Shown in pieces: positions 12,990 through 23,527 of a DNA stretch of 49,549 bases. The stretch's first letter is position 1. Every line of letters begins with the position of its first letter. Under the pieces are notes generated by a model. That model worked only from the letters and a program-made list of their open reading frames with translations. It made no database searches and was not told where the DNA came from. Origin of the DNA: Thiobacillus sp. (lineage in GTDB: Bacteria; Pseudomonadota; Gammaproteobacteria; Burkholderiales; Thiobacillaceae); the NCBI GenBank assembly GCA_016124745.1, contig WGNC01000012.1, positions 1-49,549 of the forward strand. The letters are read 5' to 3'. Made by a program: the position numbers and the translations under genes.

Positions 12990-13799
12990 ATGACGCTGCC
13001 CGTTCATGTCCGGCGGCTGGCCACATCGTTTGTCAGCAAGCGGCATACCAGTTGGGTGTTGATCGGGCTGCTGTTCAGCTTTTCCGCCCTGGCAGATGTC
13101 GCAGACACCCTGCTGCGGGTCAAACCCGGCGTGGTGGGAGTGGGCACCTACAATCCCACCGGCAGTCCGCGCGCCAATCTGCAGGGTACCGGGTTTGCGG
13201 TGCTGGACGGGCGTTACGTGGTGTCGTGTGCGCATATATTCAGCAAGCCGCTAAACAGCGAGAAGAAGGAAACACACGCCATTTTTCTTGGCCGTGACAG
13301 CCAGGTGACGGTTCGCTCGGCAAGGCTGGTCGCCACCGACAAGGCGCACGACCTGGCCCTGCTGAAAATCGATGGCGACGCGTTGCCGGCCTTGAAGCTG
13401 GGGGATTCGAACGGCGTGCGCGAAGGCTGGCAGTTGTATTTCACCGGCTATCCGATCGGATCGGTGTTGGGCCTCAATCCCTCCACCCACCGCGCCGGGC
13501 TGGCCGCCATCATCCCCATCTACACTCCGGTTGCCAGCGCGTCCCAGCTTAACGTGCGCACGTTGAAGCAGGCAAAGGATCCCTATGAAGTGTTCGAGCT
13601 CGATGCCGTCGCCTACCCCGGCAACAGTGGCAGCCCGGTTTGGCATCCCGACACTGGCGAGGTGCTGGGCGTGGTCAACTCGGTGTACGTCAAGGGCGCA
13701 AAGGAGGCCGCGATCACGGATCCGAGCGGGATCAGCTATGCCATTCCGGTCAAGTACGTGCACCGGATGCTGGAACAGGCGCTGCCGAAAACCCCTTAG
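12990..13799 (+). CDS. Trypsin-like (HtrA-type) serine protease, exported
   Basis: About 269 residues with a signal peptide (SWVLIGLLFSFSALA then DVAD) and a chymotrypsin-fold protease domain. The catalytic triad is visible: His in VVSCAHIFS, Asp in AHDLALLKI, and Ser in AYPGNSGSPVW. The C-terminus ends soon after the domain (GISYAIPVKYVHRML), so no PDZ domain is present, unlike DegP or DegS. It is a periplasmic HtrA/DegP-like protease lacking PDZ. The start is uncertain: ATG 12990 gives a normal leader, while ATG 12945 adds 15 residues and starts only 15 bases from the divergent dehydrogenase gene. Neither has a clear ribosome binding site. Substrate unknown. Confidence 0.82.
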   Translation: MTLPVHVRRLATSFVSKRHTSWVLIGLLFSFSALADVADTLLRVKPGVVGVGTYNPTGSPRANLQGTGFAVLDGRYVVSCAHIFSKPLNSEKKETHAIFLGRDSQVTVRSARLVATDKAHDLALLKIDGDALPALKLGDSNGVREGWQLYFTGYPIGSVLGLNPSTHRAGLAAIIPIYTPVASASQLNVRTLKQAKDPYEVFELDAVAYPGNSGSPVWHPDTGEVLGVVNSVYVKGAKEAAITDPSGISYAIPVKYVHRMLEQALPKTP

Positions 13800-13805
13800 T
13801 GCCGC

Positions 13806-15233
13806 CTAGTCGAGGATCACGCTTTGACCTAACGACGGCGCCATGGCATCCCAGCCGAACCGGTCTTGCAGGTCGGCGGCGAACCCGGTCGCCACCGACG
13901 CTTCGGCGTGCACCACGAATACCTGGCGCGGCTTGTTGCGGAAATGCCCGAGCCAGTTGAGCAGCGCGGTACGGTCGGCATGCGCGGATAGCCCGCCCAG
14001 GGTATAGAGATCGGCGCGCACTGGAATGTCCTCGCCCAGCAGGCGCACCCGTTTGGCGCCGTCGACGAGGCGGCGGCCGAAGGTGCCGGCAGCCTGAAAT
14101 CCGGTGATCAGGATGGTCGATTCGCGCCGTGCCAGATTGGCGCGCAGGTGGAACTTGATGCGCCCGGCTTCGCACATGCCGCTGGCCGAGATGATGACGG
14201 CGCCGCCGGTGATGCGGTCGAGCGCTTTCGATTCCTCGACGTCCTCGACGAAATTGAGCTTGCGGAAGTGCGCTGCGCCACCATGCTTGCCCATCAGTGC
14301 ATGGGTTTCCTCGTCCAGCAGCGCCATGTGCTTGTAGGTGATCTCGGTGGCGGCAGTGGCCATCGGCGAATCGACGAATACCGAGAGTTTGGGGATGCGT
14401 CCCTGTCGCGTCAGGTCGGCCAGCAGATAGAGCATGTCCTGCGTGCGGCCCACCGCAAAGGCGGGAATGATGACGTTGCCGCCTTTCTTCTCGATCGTGT
14501 TGTTGATGGCCTCGACCAGTTCATCCTGCGTCGCCTCCATGCTTTTGTGTTCGCGGTTGCCGTAGGTCGACTCGACCAGCAGATAGTCGGCCTCGAGAAT
14601 CGGCGTCGGGTCTCGCAATAGCGGTCGCGCGGGCTGGCCGAGGTCGCCCGAAAACACGATCTTGCGGCGGCGCGAGCCTTCGCCCACCCACACTTCGACA
14701 ATCGCCGAGCCAAGGATATGGCCGGCGTCGCGAAAGGTGCAGCGCACCGTCGGATGCGGCGCGATTTCCAGGTCGTAATCGACCGCATTGAGTTGCTTCA
14801 AGCTGGCCTGCGCCTGCGCCACGGTATAGAGCGGTGCGCTGTCGCGTGGTGGCAAGCCACGCTTGCTCTCGCGCTTGAGGTCTTTGCGGAAGCGCCGCAG
14901 GTTGGCGTATTCGGCTTCCTTTTCCTGGATGTGCGCAGAATCCGGCAGCATTACCGCGAGCAGGTCGCAGGTGGCGCGGGTGGTGTGCACCGTGCCCCTG
15001 AACCCTAACGCGGCCAGCCGCGGCAGCAGGCCGGAATGGTCGATGTGGGCATGGGTGAGGATGACGAAATCGATCGTCGCCGGGTCGAAGGCGAACGCCT
15101 GATGGTTCTTGGCGCGGGTTTCGCGCCCGCCCTGGAACATGCCGCAATCGACCAGAAAGCGCACGCCCTCGTGCTCCACCAGATAGCTGGAGCCAGTCAC
15201 TTCGCGCGCGGCGCCGAGAAAAGTCAGTTTCAT
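13806..15233 (-). CDS. Beta-CASP metallo-beta-lactamase RNA nuclease
   Basis: A 475-residue protein of the MBL-fold RNA-processing group (YSH1/CPSF73-like, as in the bacterial RNase-type exonucleases). It starts MKLTFLGAAREVTGSSYLVE. The zinc-binding HxHxDH motif is in LTHAHIDHSGLLPRL, a further motif is in DAGHILGSAIVEV, the beta-CASP insert includes VESTYGNREH and IISASGMCEAGRI, and the C-terminal histidine block is GGLSAHADRT. The residues needed for nuclease activity all appear present. The stop lies six bases from the convergent protease stop. The ribosome binding site is weak (GAAAGCAAAC region). Substrate RNA is unknown. Confidence 0.92.
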   Translation of the reverse strand: MKLTFLGAAREVTGSSYLVEHEGVRFLVDCGMFQGGRETRAKNHQAFAFDPATIDFVILTHAHIDHSGLLPRLAALGFRGTVHTTRATCDLLAVMLPDSAHIQEKEAEYANLRRFRKDLKRESKRGLPPRDSAPLYTVAQAQASLKQLNAVDYDLEIAPHPTVRCTFRDAGHILGSAIVEVWVGEGSRRRKIVFSGDLGQPARPLLRDPTPILEADYLLVESTYGNREHKSMEATQDELVEAINNTIEKKGGNVIIPAFAVGRTQDMLYLLADLTRQGRIPKLSVFVDSPMATAATEITYKHMALLDEETHALMGKHGGAAHFRKLNFVEDVEESKALDRITGGAVIISASGMCEAGRIKFHLRANLARRESTILITGFQAAGTFGRRLVDGAKRVRLLGEDIPVRADLYTLGGLSAHADRTALLNWLGHFRNKPRQVFVVHAEASVATGFAADLQDRFGWDAMAPSLGQSVILD

Positions 15234-15305
15234 GTTTGCTTTCCCTGCTCAGCCATCGAGTTCGTTTAAGTTTTCCGGGCATTGTACTTTTATGCCCCGG
15301 CCTGT

Positions 15306-16655
15306 TCAGGGCAACTTTTCGGAGCCTCCGTCAGCCATTGATCCCCGGCCGCGGTCGGTGCTTGCTGCCAGCCCGTGCAGCATGGCAGCGACCGTCCGGT
15401 CCATCTCCATCCCGTCGACAACATAAGGTGGCATGCAATAGACCGTATTGCCGATGGGGCGCAGCAGCACGCCCTGCGTCAACGCGCTTTGGCTGAAGCG
15501 CAATGCAAAGTCCGGCGTTGCGCGTGTTACGTCAAACGCCCAGATCATTCCCAGATGCCTGAAATGCCGCACGCGCGGATGGTCCCTGAGCGGTTCCATC
15601 ACGACGGTGAAACGTTCTGACTTGGCCCGGTTGGCTGCAACGACGCCATCCTGTTCGAAGATATCCAGCACCGCCAGTGCCGCCCGGCAGGCCAGCGGAT
15701 TGCCCGTGTAGGAATGCGAATGCAGGAAACCGCGTGCGGTGGCATCGTCGTAGAACGCCGCATAGATGTGATCGGTCGTCAGTACCGCCGACAGCGGCAG
15801 ATACCCCCCGGTAAGTCCCTTGGACAGACAGATGAAATCGGGGCGGATGGCTGCCTGTTCGCAGGCGAACATCGTTCCGGTGCGGCCGAAACCCACCGCA
15901 ATTTCGTCGGCGATCAGGTGCACCCCGTATCGGGTGCACAGTTCACGCGCCCGGCTCAGGTACACCGGGTGGTATATCGCCATGCCCGCCGCCCCCTGCA
16001 CCAGCGGCTCGACGATGAAAGCGGCAGTCGTGTCGGCATGCTCGGCCAGATGGGATTCCAGCGCGTCGGCACACCGCAGGGCAAAGGCCTCGGCCGACTC
16101 GCCCGGTTCGGCCAGCCGGACATCCGGCGTCGGCATCTGCGCAGAATGCCGCAGCAGGGGAGCGTAGGTATGCTTGAACAAGGGAATATCGGTCACCGAC
16201 AGCGCGCCGACAGTCTCGCCATGGTAGGCATTTTTCAGGCTGATGAAGCCGTTCTTCTCCGGGTGGCCACTGTTGCGCCAGAAGTGGGTGCTCATTTTTA
16301 GTGCGATCTCGGTGGCCGAAGCGCCGTCCGAACCATAAAAGGCGTGGCCCAGACCGGTCAGGCTGGCCAAGCGCTCGGACAGTTCCACCACGGGGGCATG
16401 GGTGGCGCCGGCCAGCATCACATGCTCGATCCTGCCGAGCTGCTCGGTAATGGCAGCGCTGATGCGCGGATTGCAGTGACCGAACAGATTGACCCACCAG
16501 CTCGATATCGCGTCCAGATAGCGCCGCCCGTCCGTATCGATGAGCCAGGGACCTTCCCCGCGGGCGATCGCCAGGGGCGGGGCGGACTCCAGTTGCTTCA
16601 TTTGGGTGCACGGATGCCAGACGGCGGCGCGGGTGCGGCTTAATAAATCATCCAT
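15306..16655 (-). CDS. bioA: Adenosylmethionine-8-amino-7-oxononanoate aminotransferase
   Basis: BioA converts KAPA to DAPA in biotin synthesis, with S-adenosylmethionine as amino donor and PLP as cofactor. The protein has about 449 residues from the ATG at 16655. Seen: WHPCTQMKQ at the N-terminus (a BioA signature), SSWWVNLFGHCNPRI, GSDGASATEIALKMS, the KNAYHGETVGALSVTD block, the LIADEIAVGFGRTGTMFACE metal/PLP region, and the PLP lysine in CLSKGLTGGYLPLS. An upstream in-frame GTG at 16694 would start inside the CIRCE operator and is rejected. No other bio genes are in the window. It is divergent from groES. Confidence 0.93.
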   Translation of the reverse strand: MDDLLSRTRAAVWHPCTQMKQLESAPPLAIARGEGPWLIDTDGRRYLDAISSWWVNLFGHCNPRISAAITEQLGRIEHVMLAGATHAPVVELSERLASLTGLGHAFYGSDGASATEIALKMSTHFWRNSGHPEKNGFISLKNAYHGETVGALSVTDIPLFKHTYAPLLRHSAQMPTPDVRLAEPGESAEAFALRCADALESHLAEHADTTAAFIVEPLVQGAAGMAIYHPVYLSRARELCTRYGVHLIADEIAVGFGRTGTMFACEQAAIRPDFICLSKGLTGGYLPLSAVLTTDHIYAAFYDDATARGFLHSHSYTGNPLACRAALAVLDIFEQDGVVAANRAKSERFTVVMEPLRDHPRVRHFRHLGMIWAFDVTRATPDFALRFSQSALTQGVLLRPIGNTVYCMPPYVVDGMEMDRTVAAMLHGLAASTDRGRGSMADGGSEKLP

Positions 16656-16687
16656 GGACTTGATATTGAAACCTTCCGCCTCTATTA

Positions 16688-16714
16688 TTAGCACTCGATG
16701 GCGGCGAGTGCTAA
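16688..16714. promoter_or_regulatory. CIRCE operator (HrcA binding site)
   Basis: A perfect inverted repeat TTAGCACTC (16688-16696), nine-base spacer, GAGTGCTAA (16706-16714). This is the consensus CIRCE element bound by the HrcA heat-shock repressor. It lies 79 bases upstream of groES and 33 bases upstream of the divergent bioA start, so it controls groESL and may also affect bioA. Confidence 0.97.
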
Positions 16715-16792
16715 CAGCACCTGTGCCGCCTCCTTATTTTCGGGCAGCCTAGGCTGTCCGGTGTTCAACTTAAACGCAATGGAGACTTTGCA

Positions 16793-17083
16793 ATGAAAAT
16801 TCGTCCTCTGCACGACCGTGTGATTGTCAAACGCATGGAAGAAGAGCGCAAGACCGCTTCCGGGATCGTGATCCCCGACACCGCCACCGAAAAGCCCGAT
16901 CAGGGTGAAATCATCGCCGTGGGCGCGGGCAAGAAAGACGACCAGGGCAAACTCATTCCGCTCGACGTGAAAGTCGGCGACCGCGTGCTGTTCGGCAAGT
17001 ACGCCGGCCAGGCCGTCAAGGTCGAGGGCGACGAACTGCTGGTGATGCGCGAAGAAGACATCATGGGTGTGGTCGAGAAGTAA
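16793..17083 (+). CDS. groES: Co-chaperonin GroES
   Basis: A 96-residue cytoplasmic lid of the GroEL chamber. It starts [18 protein letters not shown] and contains the mobile loop ([22 protein letters not shown]) and the conserved C-terminal half ([31 protein letters not shown]). Length and sequence are fully typical. A GGAGAC ribosome binding site precedes the ATG. It is co-transcribed with groEL, 64 bases downstream, and is expected to be heat-inducible through the upstream CIRCE element. Confidence 0.98.
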   Translation: MKIRPLHDRVIVKRMEEERKTASGIVIPDTATEKPDQGEIIAVGAGKKDDQGKLIPLDVKVGDRVLFGKYAGQAVKVEGDELLVMREEDIMGVVEK

Positions 17084-17144
17084 TCGCTTCAGCGAAAGCG
17101 AGCGCTCACAACACTATCCAAACCGAATTCAATTTAGGAGTTAA

Positions 17145-18800
<1,656 letters not shown>

Positions 18801-18822
18801 GTCCTGCTGTTCAAGCAGTCTC

Positions 18823-18851
18823 AAAAGCCCCGCTTCGGTGGGGCTTTTTTT
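18823..18851 (+). terminator. Intrinsic terminator of groESL
   Basis: AAAAGCCCC and GGGGCTTTT form a hairpin with an eight-base GC-flanked loop, followed by a T run, 22 bases after the groEL stop. Confidence 0.93.
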
Positions 18852-19037
18852 ATGGCTTGCTTCCCGCGAGGCGTCCACGAAGAGGCGGCTGGCAGAAGGG
18901 GTTGACGAGTGTCGCGCTTCCGCATGCCCGCAGCCAGCGCATGCGCCCCCCGTCCGTTACGCCATGCCGGCCTTGCAGAATGGTCGGACGCCTGATGATA
19001 ATGTCCGGCAAACCCTTTCAAGACCGTAGGAGAATCG

Positions 19038-20930
19038 ATGTCCGAGGCCGCCAATTCGCTGATTCAGGCCACCGCTGATCACCTGAGCCAGTTCGCGCCG
19101 TTTGATCAGATGGAACGCGAACACGTGCTGTGGCTGGCGCAGAAATTGGCGCTGGGCTACTTTGCTAAGGACGAGGTGGTTCTCTCGCCCGAGTTGGCCG
19201 ACCAGACCCGTTTCTTCATCATCAAGCAGGGTGTGGTGGTTCTGGGCGAGCAGGAACGGTCACAGGCACCGGAGGGCAGCGCCTGGCTCGAACTGCATGA
19301 GGGCGAATGTTTCCCGCTCGGCGCCCTGCTGGCCAAGCGTCCCGTTACCGGCAGCTATCGTGCTGGCAGCGATGTCTTCTGCTACGAATTGTCGGCCGAC
19401 GACTTCCTGCAACTGACCCGTCTGAGCACGGCGTTCTACGATTTTTGCACCCGCCGCATCGCCAACCTGCTCGAACAGTCACAGCACCTCATCCAGGCGG
19501 GCTATTCCAAGGCCAGCGCAGAGCAGCAATCAATGAGCAGCACCCTGTCGGCCATCATCCGGCGAGAGCCGGTGACCTGTTCCCCGGATCACTCCATCCG
19601 GCAGGCCTTGCAGATGATGGAGGATAACGGGGTCGGCGCCATGGTTGCCGTCGACAACCAGATCCCGCAGGGCATACTCACGCTGCACGACGTCCTGAGC
19701 CGCGTGGCCCTGGCGCAAACCGATCTCGAGCTGCCGGTGATCGGCGTCATGAGCACCCAGCTCACCACCTTGCCGCCACACGCGCCAGCCCATGATGCAG
19801 CGTTGGCGATGGCCAGGCAGGGCATACGTCACGTGCTGATCACCGATCAGGGCCGCCTTGTCGGCGTGATCTCGGAAAAGGACCTGTTCAGCCTGCAGCG
19901 CGTCGGCCTGAGCCGGATCAGCACCACCATTCGCCATGCCACCACGCTGGACCAGTTGAAGCAAAGCGCACGCGACATCCAGCAACTCGCGCGCAACATG
20001 CTGGCCCAGGGCATGGTGGCCGAACAGCTGACCCAGATCATCACCACCCTTAACGATCTCCTGACCACGCGCATCATCGAACTCGAACTGCAGGACAGCC
20101 CGGTGCAGCAGATCGAGTTTTGCTGGCTGGCGCTGGGTTCCGAGGGGCGCTTCGAGCAGACGCTGAATACCGACCAGGACAACGGCATCATCTTCGCCCT
20201 CAAGGACGACGAGGATCCGGCTGCGTTGCGCGAGGTGTTGCTGCCGTTTGCCAAGCGCATCAATCTCGCCCTCGCGGAGTGCGGGTTCCCGCTGTGCGGC
20301 GGCGATGTGATGGCATCGAACCCGAAATGGTGCCTGTCGCTCAAGGAATGGCAGAACACCTTCGACAAGTGGATCTACCATGGTGCGCCGATGGATCTGC
20401 TGCATTCGACGATCTTTTTCGATTTCCGCCCGCTTTATGGTGCAGCCTATCTGGGCGAGGCGCTGCGCGAATGGCTGCAGGAGGCGGCGCCGAAGAACTC
20501 GCGCTTCCTGCATCAGCTCGCCGTCAACGCGCTGCGCAACCGCCCGCCGCTGGGCATGGTGCGCGATTTCGTGACCGGCGACGATCACGCCATCGACCTC
20601 AAGATGAACGGCATCACGCCCTTCGTCGATGCGGCGCGCATTTTCAGCCTGGCGGTCGGCGGCGCGCAGACCAACACGCTGCAGCGGCTGCGTGAGATCG
20701 CGGCGCCCCTGAATATCAGCCGCCGCGATATCGACGCCTACTGCGAAGCCTTCCTGTACATTCAATTGCTGCGTCTGCGCTTGCACCACAAGCAGAACGA
20801 GCAGGGCGAAACCCTCACCAACCGGGTGGATCCGGACACGCTCAACAACCTCGACCGGCGCATCCTGAAGGAAGCCTTTCGCCAGGCGCGCAAACTGCAG
20901 ACCAAGCTGGGCGTGGATTACCAGGTATGA
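19038..20930 (+). CDS. cNMP-binding / CBS / DUF294 nucleotidyltransferase-like protein
   Basis: A 630-residue regulatory protein. Order of domains: cyclic-nucleotide-binding-like beta roll (about residues 15-140), two CBS domains (about 160-290, e.g. NGVGAMVAVDNQIPQGILTLHDVLS and GIRHVLITDQGRLVGVISEKDLF), a DUF294 putative nucleotidyltransferase domain (about 320-470, with ALGSEGRFEQTLNTDQDNGIIF carrying the GSxxR and DxD-like residues), and a C-terminal DUF294_C helical domain. The family resembles GlnD-type nucleotidyltransferases and often sits beside acetate-type symporters. It starts at an ATG with an AGGAGA ribosome binding site and overlaps the exonuclease gene by four bases (ATGA). 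Its target is unknown. Confidence 0.9.
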   Translation: MSEAANSLIQATADHLSQFAPFDQMEREHVLWLAQKLALGYFAKDEVVLSPELADQTRFFIIKQGVVVLGEQERSQAPEGSAWLELHEGECFPLGALLAKRPVTGSYRAGSDVFCYELSADDFLQLTRLSTAFYDFCTRRIANLLEQSQHLIQAGYSKASAEQQSMSSTLSAIIRREPVTCSPDHSIRQALQMMEDNGVGAMVAVDNQIPQGILTLHDVLSRVALAQTDLELPVIGVMSTQLTTLPPHAPAHDAALAMARQGIRHVLITDQGRLVGVISEKDLFSLQRVGLSRISTTIRHATTLDQLKQSARDIQQLARNMLAQGMVAEQLTQIITTLNDLLTTRIIELELQDSPVQQIEFCWLALGSEGRFEQTLNTDQDNGIIFALKDDEDPAALREVLLPFAKRINLALAECGFPLCGGDVMASNPKWCLSLKEWQNTFDKWIYHGAPMDLLHSTIFFDFRPLYGAAYLGEALREWLQEAAPKNSRFLHQLAVNALRNRPPLGMVRDFVTGDDHAIDLKMNGITPFVDAARIFSLAVGGAQTNTLQRLREIAAPLNISRRDIDAYCEAFLYIQLLRLRLHHKQNEQGETLTNRVDPDTLNNLDRRILKEAFRQARKLQTKLGVDYQV

Positions 20931-21631
20931 ACTGGCTGACAAGCTTCTTCGGCAAGAAACCGGAACTGACGCCACAGCAGGTTCAGCGCCTGGCTGCGTG
21001 GCAGGCGCTGCCGGCGCCGCGGCCGGGCCAGAAGCTGCGCGAAAGCCGCTGCGTGGTGGTGGATGTGGAAAGCAGCGGACTCAACATCAGCCGCGACCGC
21101 TTGATCGCCATCGGCGCCGTCGCGGTCGTCAACGGTCGCGCCCAGTTGAACGACAGCCTCGAGATTGTGCTGCAACAAGCTCATGTCAGCGCGAAGGACA
21201 ACATCCTGATCCATGGTATAGGCGGCACGGCGCAGCAGGAAGGGGTGCCACCGGCGGATGCCTTGCTGGCCTTTCTTGAATACCTGGGCAAATCGCCCCT
21301 CATCGCCTTTCATGTCGCGTTCGACGAGTCCATGATCAGCCGTGCCCTGAAAACGTTTCTGGGTCTCGATTTCAGGCATGAGTGGGCCGACCTCGCTTAC
21401 GTGGCGCCCGTGCTTTACCCGCAGTTCGCGCGCAGCCATCGCAGCCTGGACGACTGGATGGGGATATTCCAGATCAGCAATTATGCCCGTCACAATGCGC
21501 TGGCCGACGCGCTGTCCACCGCCGAGCTGCTGCTGGCGCTGGGTCAGAAACTGGAGGCCCGCGATGCGGCCAGCTTTCGCGGACTGAAGAGCCTGGAACG
21601 GGAACGGCGGCGGCAGATCCAGCCCGTCTAG
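20927..21631 (+). CDS. DnaQ-like 3'-5' exonuclease (DEDDh family)
   Basis: A 234-residue exonuclease. ExoI is VVVDVESSGLNISRDRLIAIGAVAV (DxE), ExoII is LIAFHVAFDESMISRAL (Asp), and ExoIII is ARHNALADALSTAELLLAL (His and Asp), so all four acidic metal ligands and the histidine are present. It is shorter than and distinct from the replicative epsilon subunit. Its start overlaps the stop of the cNMP/CBS/DUF294 gene (ATGA), so the two are translationally coupled. This pairing, next to an SSS symporter, recurs in many Proteobacteria. Its role there is unexplained. Confidence 0.9.
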   Translation: MNWLTSFFGKKPELTPQQVQRLAAWQALPAPRPGQKLRESRCVVVDVESSGLNISRDRLIAIGAVAVVNGRAQLNDSLEIVLQQAHVSAKDNILIHGIGGTAQQEGVPPADALLAFLEYLGKSPLIAFHVAFDESMISRALKTFLGLDFRHEWADLAYVAPVLYPQFARSHRSLDDWMGIFQISNYARHNALADALSTAELLLALGQKLEARDAASFRGLKSLERERRRQIQPV

Positions 21632-21644
21632 GGAAGCCCACAAA

Positions 21645-21676
21645 AAAAAGACCCCCGCCGTGGCGGGGGTCTTTTC
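21645..21676. terminator. Bidirectional terminator between exonuclease and symporter genes
   Basis: AAAAGACCCCCGCC and GGCGGGGGTCTTTT form a 14-bp stem with a tiny loop. An A run on the left and a T run on the right let it work for both converging transcription units. Confidence 0.94.
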
Positions 21677-21691
21677 GTTTACTGAAGTGAA

Positions 21692-23503
21692 TCAGTGGGA
21701 CTGCGCGGCACCGGCACCCCGTGGATAGCGGATCCCTTCCACCAGATGCTGGATATGATCCGGGCACGGCGCGGTCATCTTGGAGATGATGTAGGCTACC
21801 GTCACGTTGAGCAACGCGCCCACGACGCCAATCCCTTCGGGAGAGATGCCGAACAGCCAGTTTGCCGCTTCGTTCTTGGCCATCGGCTCGATGAAGATGC
21901 CCTTGAAATAGATGATGTAGCCCAGGGTGAAGATCAGGCCGGTCAGCATGCCTGCTATGGCACCCTGCATATTCATCTTCTTGTTGAAGATACCGAGTAC
22001 GATGGTGGGGAACAGGGAGGCGCACGCGAGTCCGAACGCGAATGCCACCACCTCCGCCACGAAGCCCGGCGGGTTATAGCCTAGGTATCCCGCTACCATT
22101 ACCGCCACGGCCGCGGCGATGCGGCCCGCCATCAACTCGCCCTTCTCGGAAATATTCTTGGCAAAAATTCCCTTCATCAGGTCGTGGGAAATGGAGGCGG
22201 AGATCACCAGCAAGAGACCGGCTGCGGTGGACAGCGCGGCTGCGATACCGCCAGCGGCCACCAACGCGATCACCCAGTTGGGGAGTCCGGCGATCTCAGG
22301 GTTGGCCAGCACCATGATGTCACGGTCCACCTTGCCATCGAATTCACCCTTCTTGTCGGAGCCCAGTTCGTTGCCCTTCCAGCCGGCGGCTTCCGCCTTG
22401 GCCAGGAAGGCCGCGTCCTTGCTCTTCTCGTTGTAATACTGGATGCGGCCGTCGCCGTTCTTGTCGTCCCAGCGGATCAGGCCCGTCTTCTCCCACCGCT
22501 TCATCCATTCGGGGCGCGACTCGCCTACGATGCTGGCCTCGGGCGCGAAGACGTCGCCACCGCTGGCCAAGGCAGTGTTCACAGTGGTGTGCAGGTTGTA
22601 GCGTGCCATGGCACCGACGGCAGGTGCCGTGGTATAGAGGATGGCGATGAACACCAGCGCCCAGCCGGCGGAGACACGGGCGTCATGCACCTTCGGCACG
22701 GTGAAGAAACGCACGATGACATGGGGCAGCCCCGCTGTACCGGCCATCAGCGCCAGCGTGATGGCGAACACGTCGATCATGCTCTTGTCGCCCGAGGTGT
22801 ACTTGGCGAACCCCAGATCGGTGACGACCCGGTCCAGCTTCGGCAGAAAACCCATATCACCCATATGTCCACCCAGGCCCAGTTGGGGCAGCGGGTTGCC
22901 GGTGATCTGCAGGGAAATGAACACGGCTGGAATGGTGTAGGCAAAGATGAGTACGCAGTATTGCGCCACCTGCGTGTAGGTAATTCCCTTCATGCCTCCG
23001 AGCACGGCGTAGAAGAACACCAGCCCCATGCCGACCATCAGGCCAGTGGTGATGTCCACTTCCAGGAAGCGGGAGAACACGATGCCGACGCCGCGCATCT
23101 GGCCCGCCACATAGGTGAAGGAGATGAAGATCAGGCAGATCACCGCCACGATCCGTGCCGCATTGGAGTAATAACGGTCGCCGATGAACTCGGGCACGGT
23201 GAACTTGCCGAACTTGCGCAGGTAGGGCGCCAGTAGCACGGCCAGCAACACGTAGCCGCCCGTCCATCCCATCAGGTAGACGGAACCGCCATAGCCCAGG
23301 AAGGCGATCAGGCCCGCCATCGATATGAACGATGCCGCCGACATCCAGTCGGCCGCGGTCGCCATGCCGTTGATCACCGGATGCACGCCGCCGCCCGCGA
23401 TATAAAACTCCTTGGTGGTGCCAGCGCGCGCCCAGATGGCCACGCCGATATAGAGGGCGAACGACAAGCCCACCACGATGAAAGTCAGGGTTTTCAAATC
23501 CAT
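21692..23503 (-). CDS. actP: Sodium:solute symporter, acetate/monocarboxylate type (ActP / VC_2705-like)
   Basis: A 603-residue SSS-family inner-membrane symporter with about 13 transmembrane helices. Typical blocks are FYIAGGGVHPVINGMATAADWMSAASFISMAG, FTVPEFIGDRYYSNAARIVAVICL and TAGLPHVIVRFFTVP. A hydrophilic insert at about residues 318-402 is longer than in E. coli ActP and carries an EF-hand-like DKNGDGRI segment at 347-354. The insert and the adjacent DUF4212 gene place it in the VC_2705-type subgroup. Acetate or a similar short-chain acid is the likely substrate, by homology. It is co-transcribed downstream of DUF4212 with 24 bases between them. Confidence 0.9.
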   Translation of the reverse strand: MDLKTLTFIVVGLSFALYIGVAIWARAGTTKEFYIAGGGVHPVINGMATAADWMSAASFISMAGLIAFLGYGGSVYLMGWTGGYVLLAVLLAPYLRKFGKFTVPEFIGDRYYSNAARIVAVICLIFISFTYVAGQMRGVGIVFSRFLEVDITTGLMVGMGLVFFYAVLGGMKGITYTQVAQYCVLIFAYTIPAVFISLQITGNPLPQLGLGGHMGDMGFLPKLDRVVTDLGFAKYTSGDKSMIDVFAITLALMAGTAGLPHVIVRFFTVPKVHDARVSAGWALVFIAILYTTAPAVGAMARYNLHTTVNTALASGGDVFAPEASIVGESRPEWMKRWEKTGLIRWDDKNGDGRIQYYNEKSKDAAFLAKAEAAGWKGNELGSDKKGEFDGKVDRDIMVLANPEIAGLPNWVIALVAAGGIAAALSTAAGLLLVISASISHDLMKGIFAKNISEKGELMAGRIAAAVAVMVAGYLGYNPPGFVAEVVAFAFGLACASLFPTIVLGIFNKKMNMQGAIAGMLTGLIFTLGYIIYFKGIFIEPMAKNEAANWLFGISPEGIGVVGALLNVTVAYIISKMTAPCPDHIQHLVEGIRYPRGAGAAQSH

Positions 23504-23527
23504 TATCTAGTCTCCTCGGTCTTCTGC

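Noticed and set aside
19530..20975. 481-codon antisense frame over the DUF294 gene
   Set aside because: No domain or start context; the sense strand has a complete multi-domain protein.
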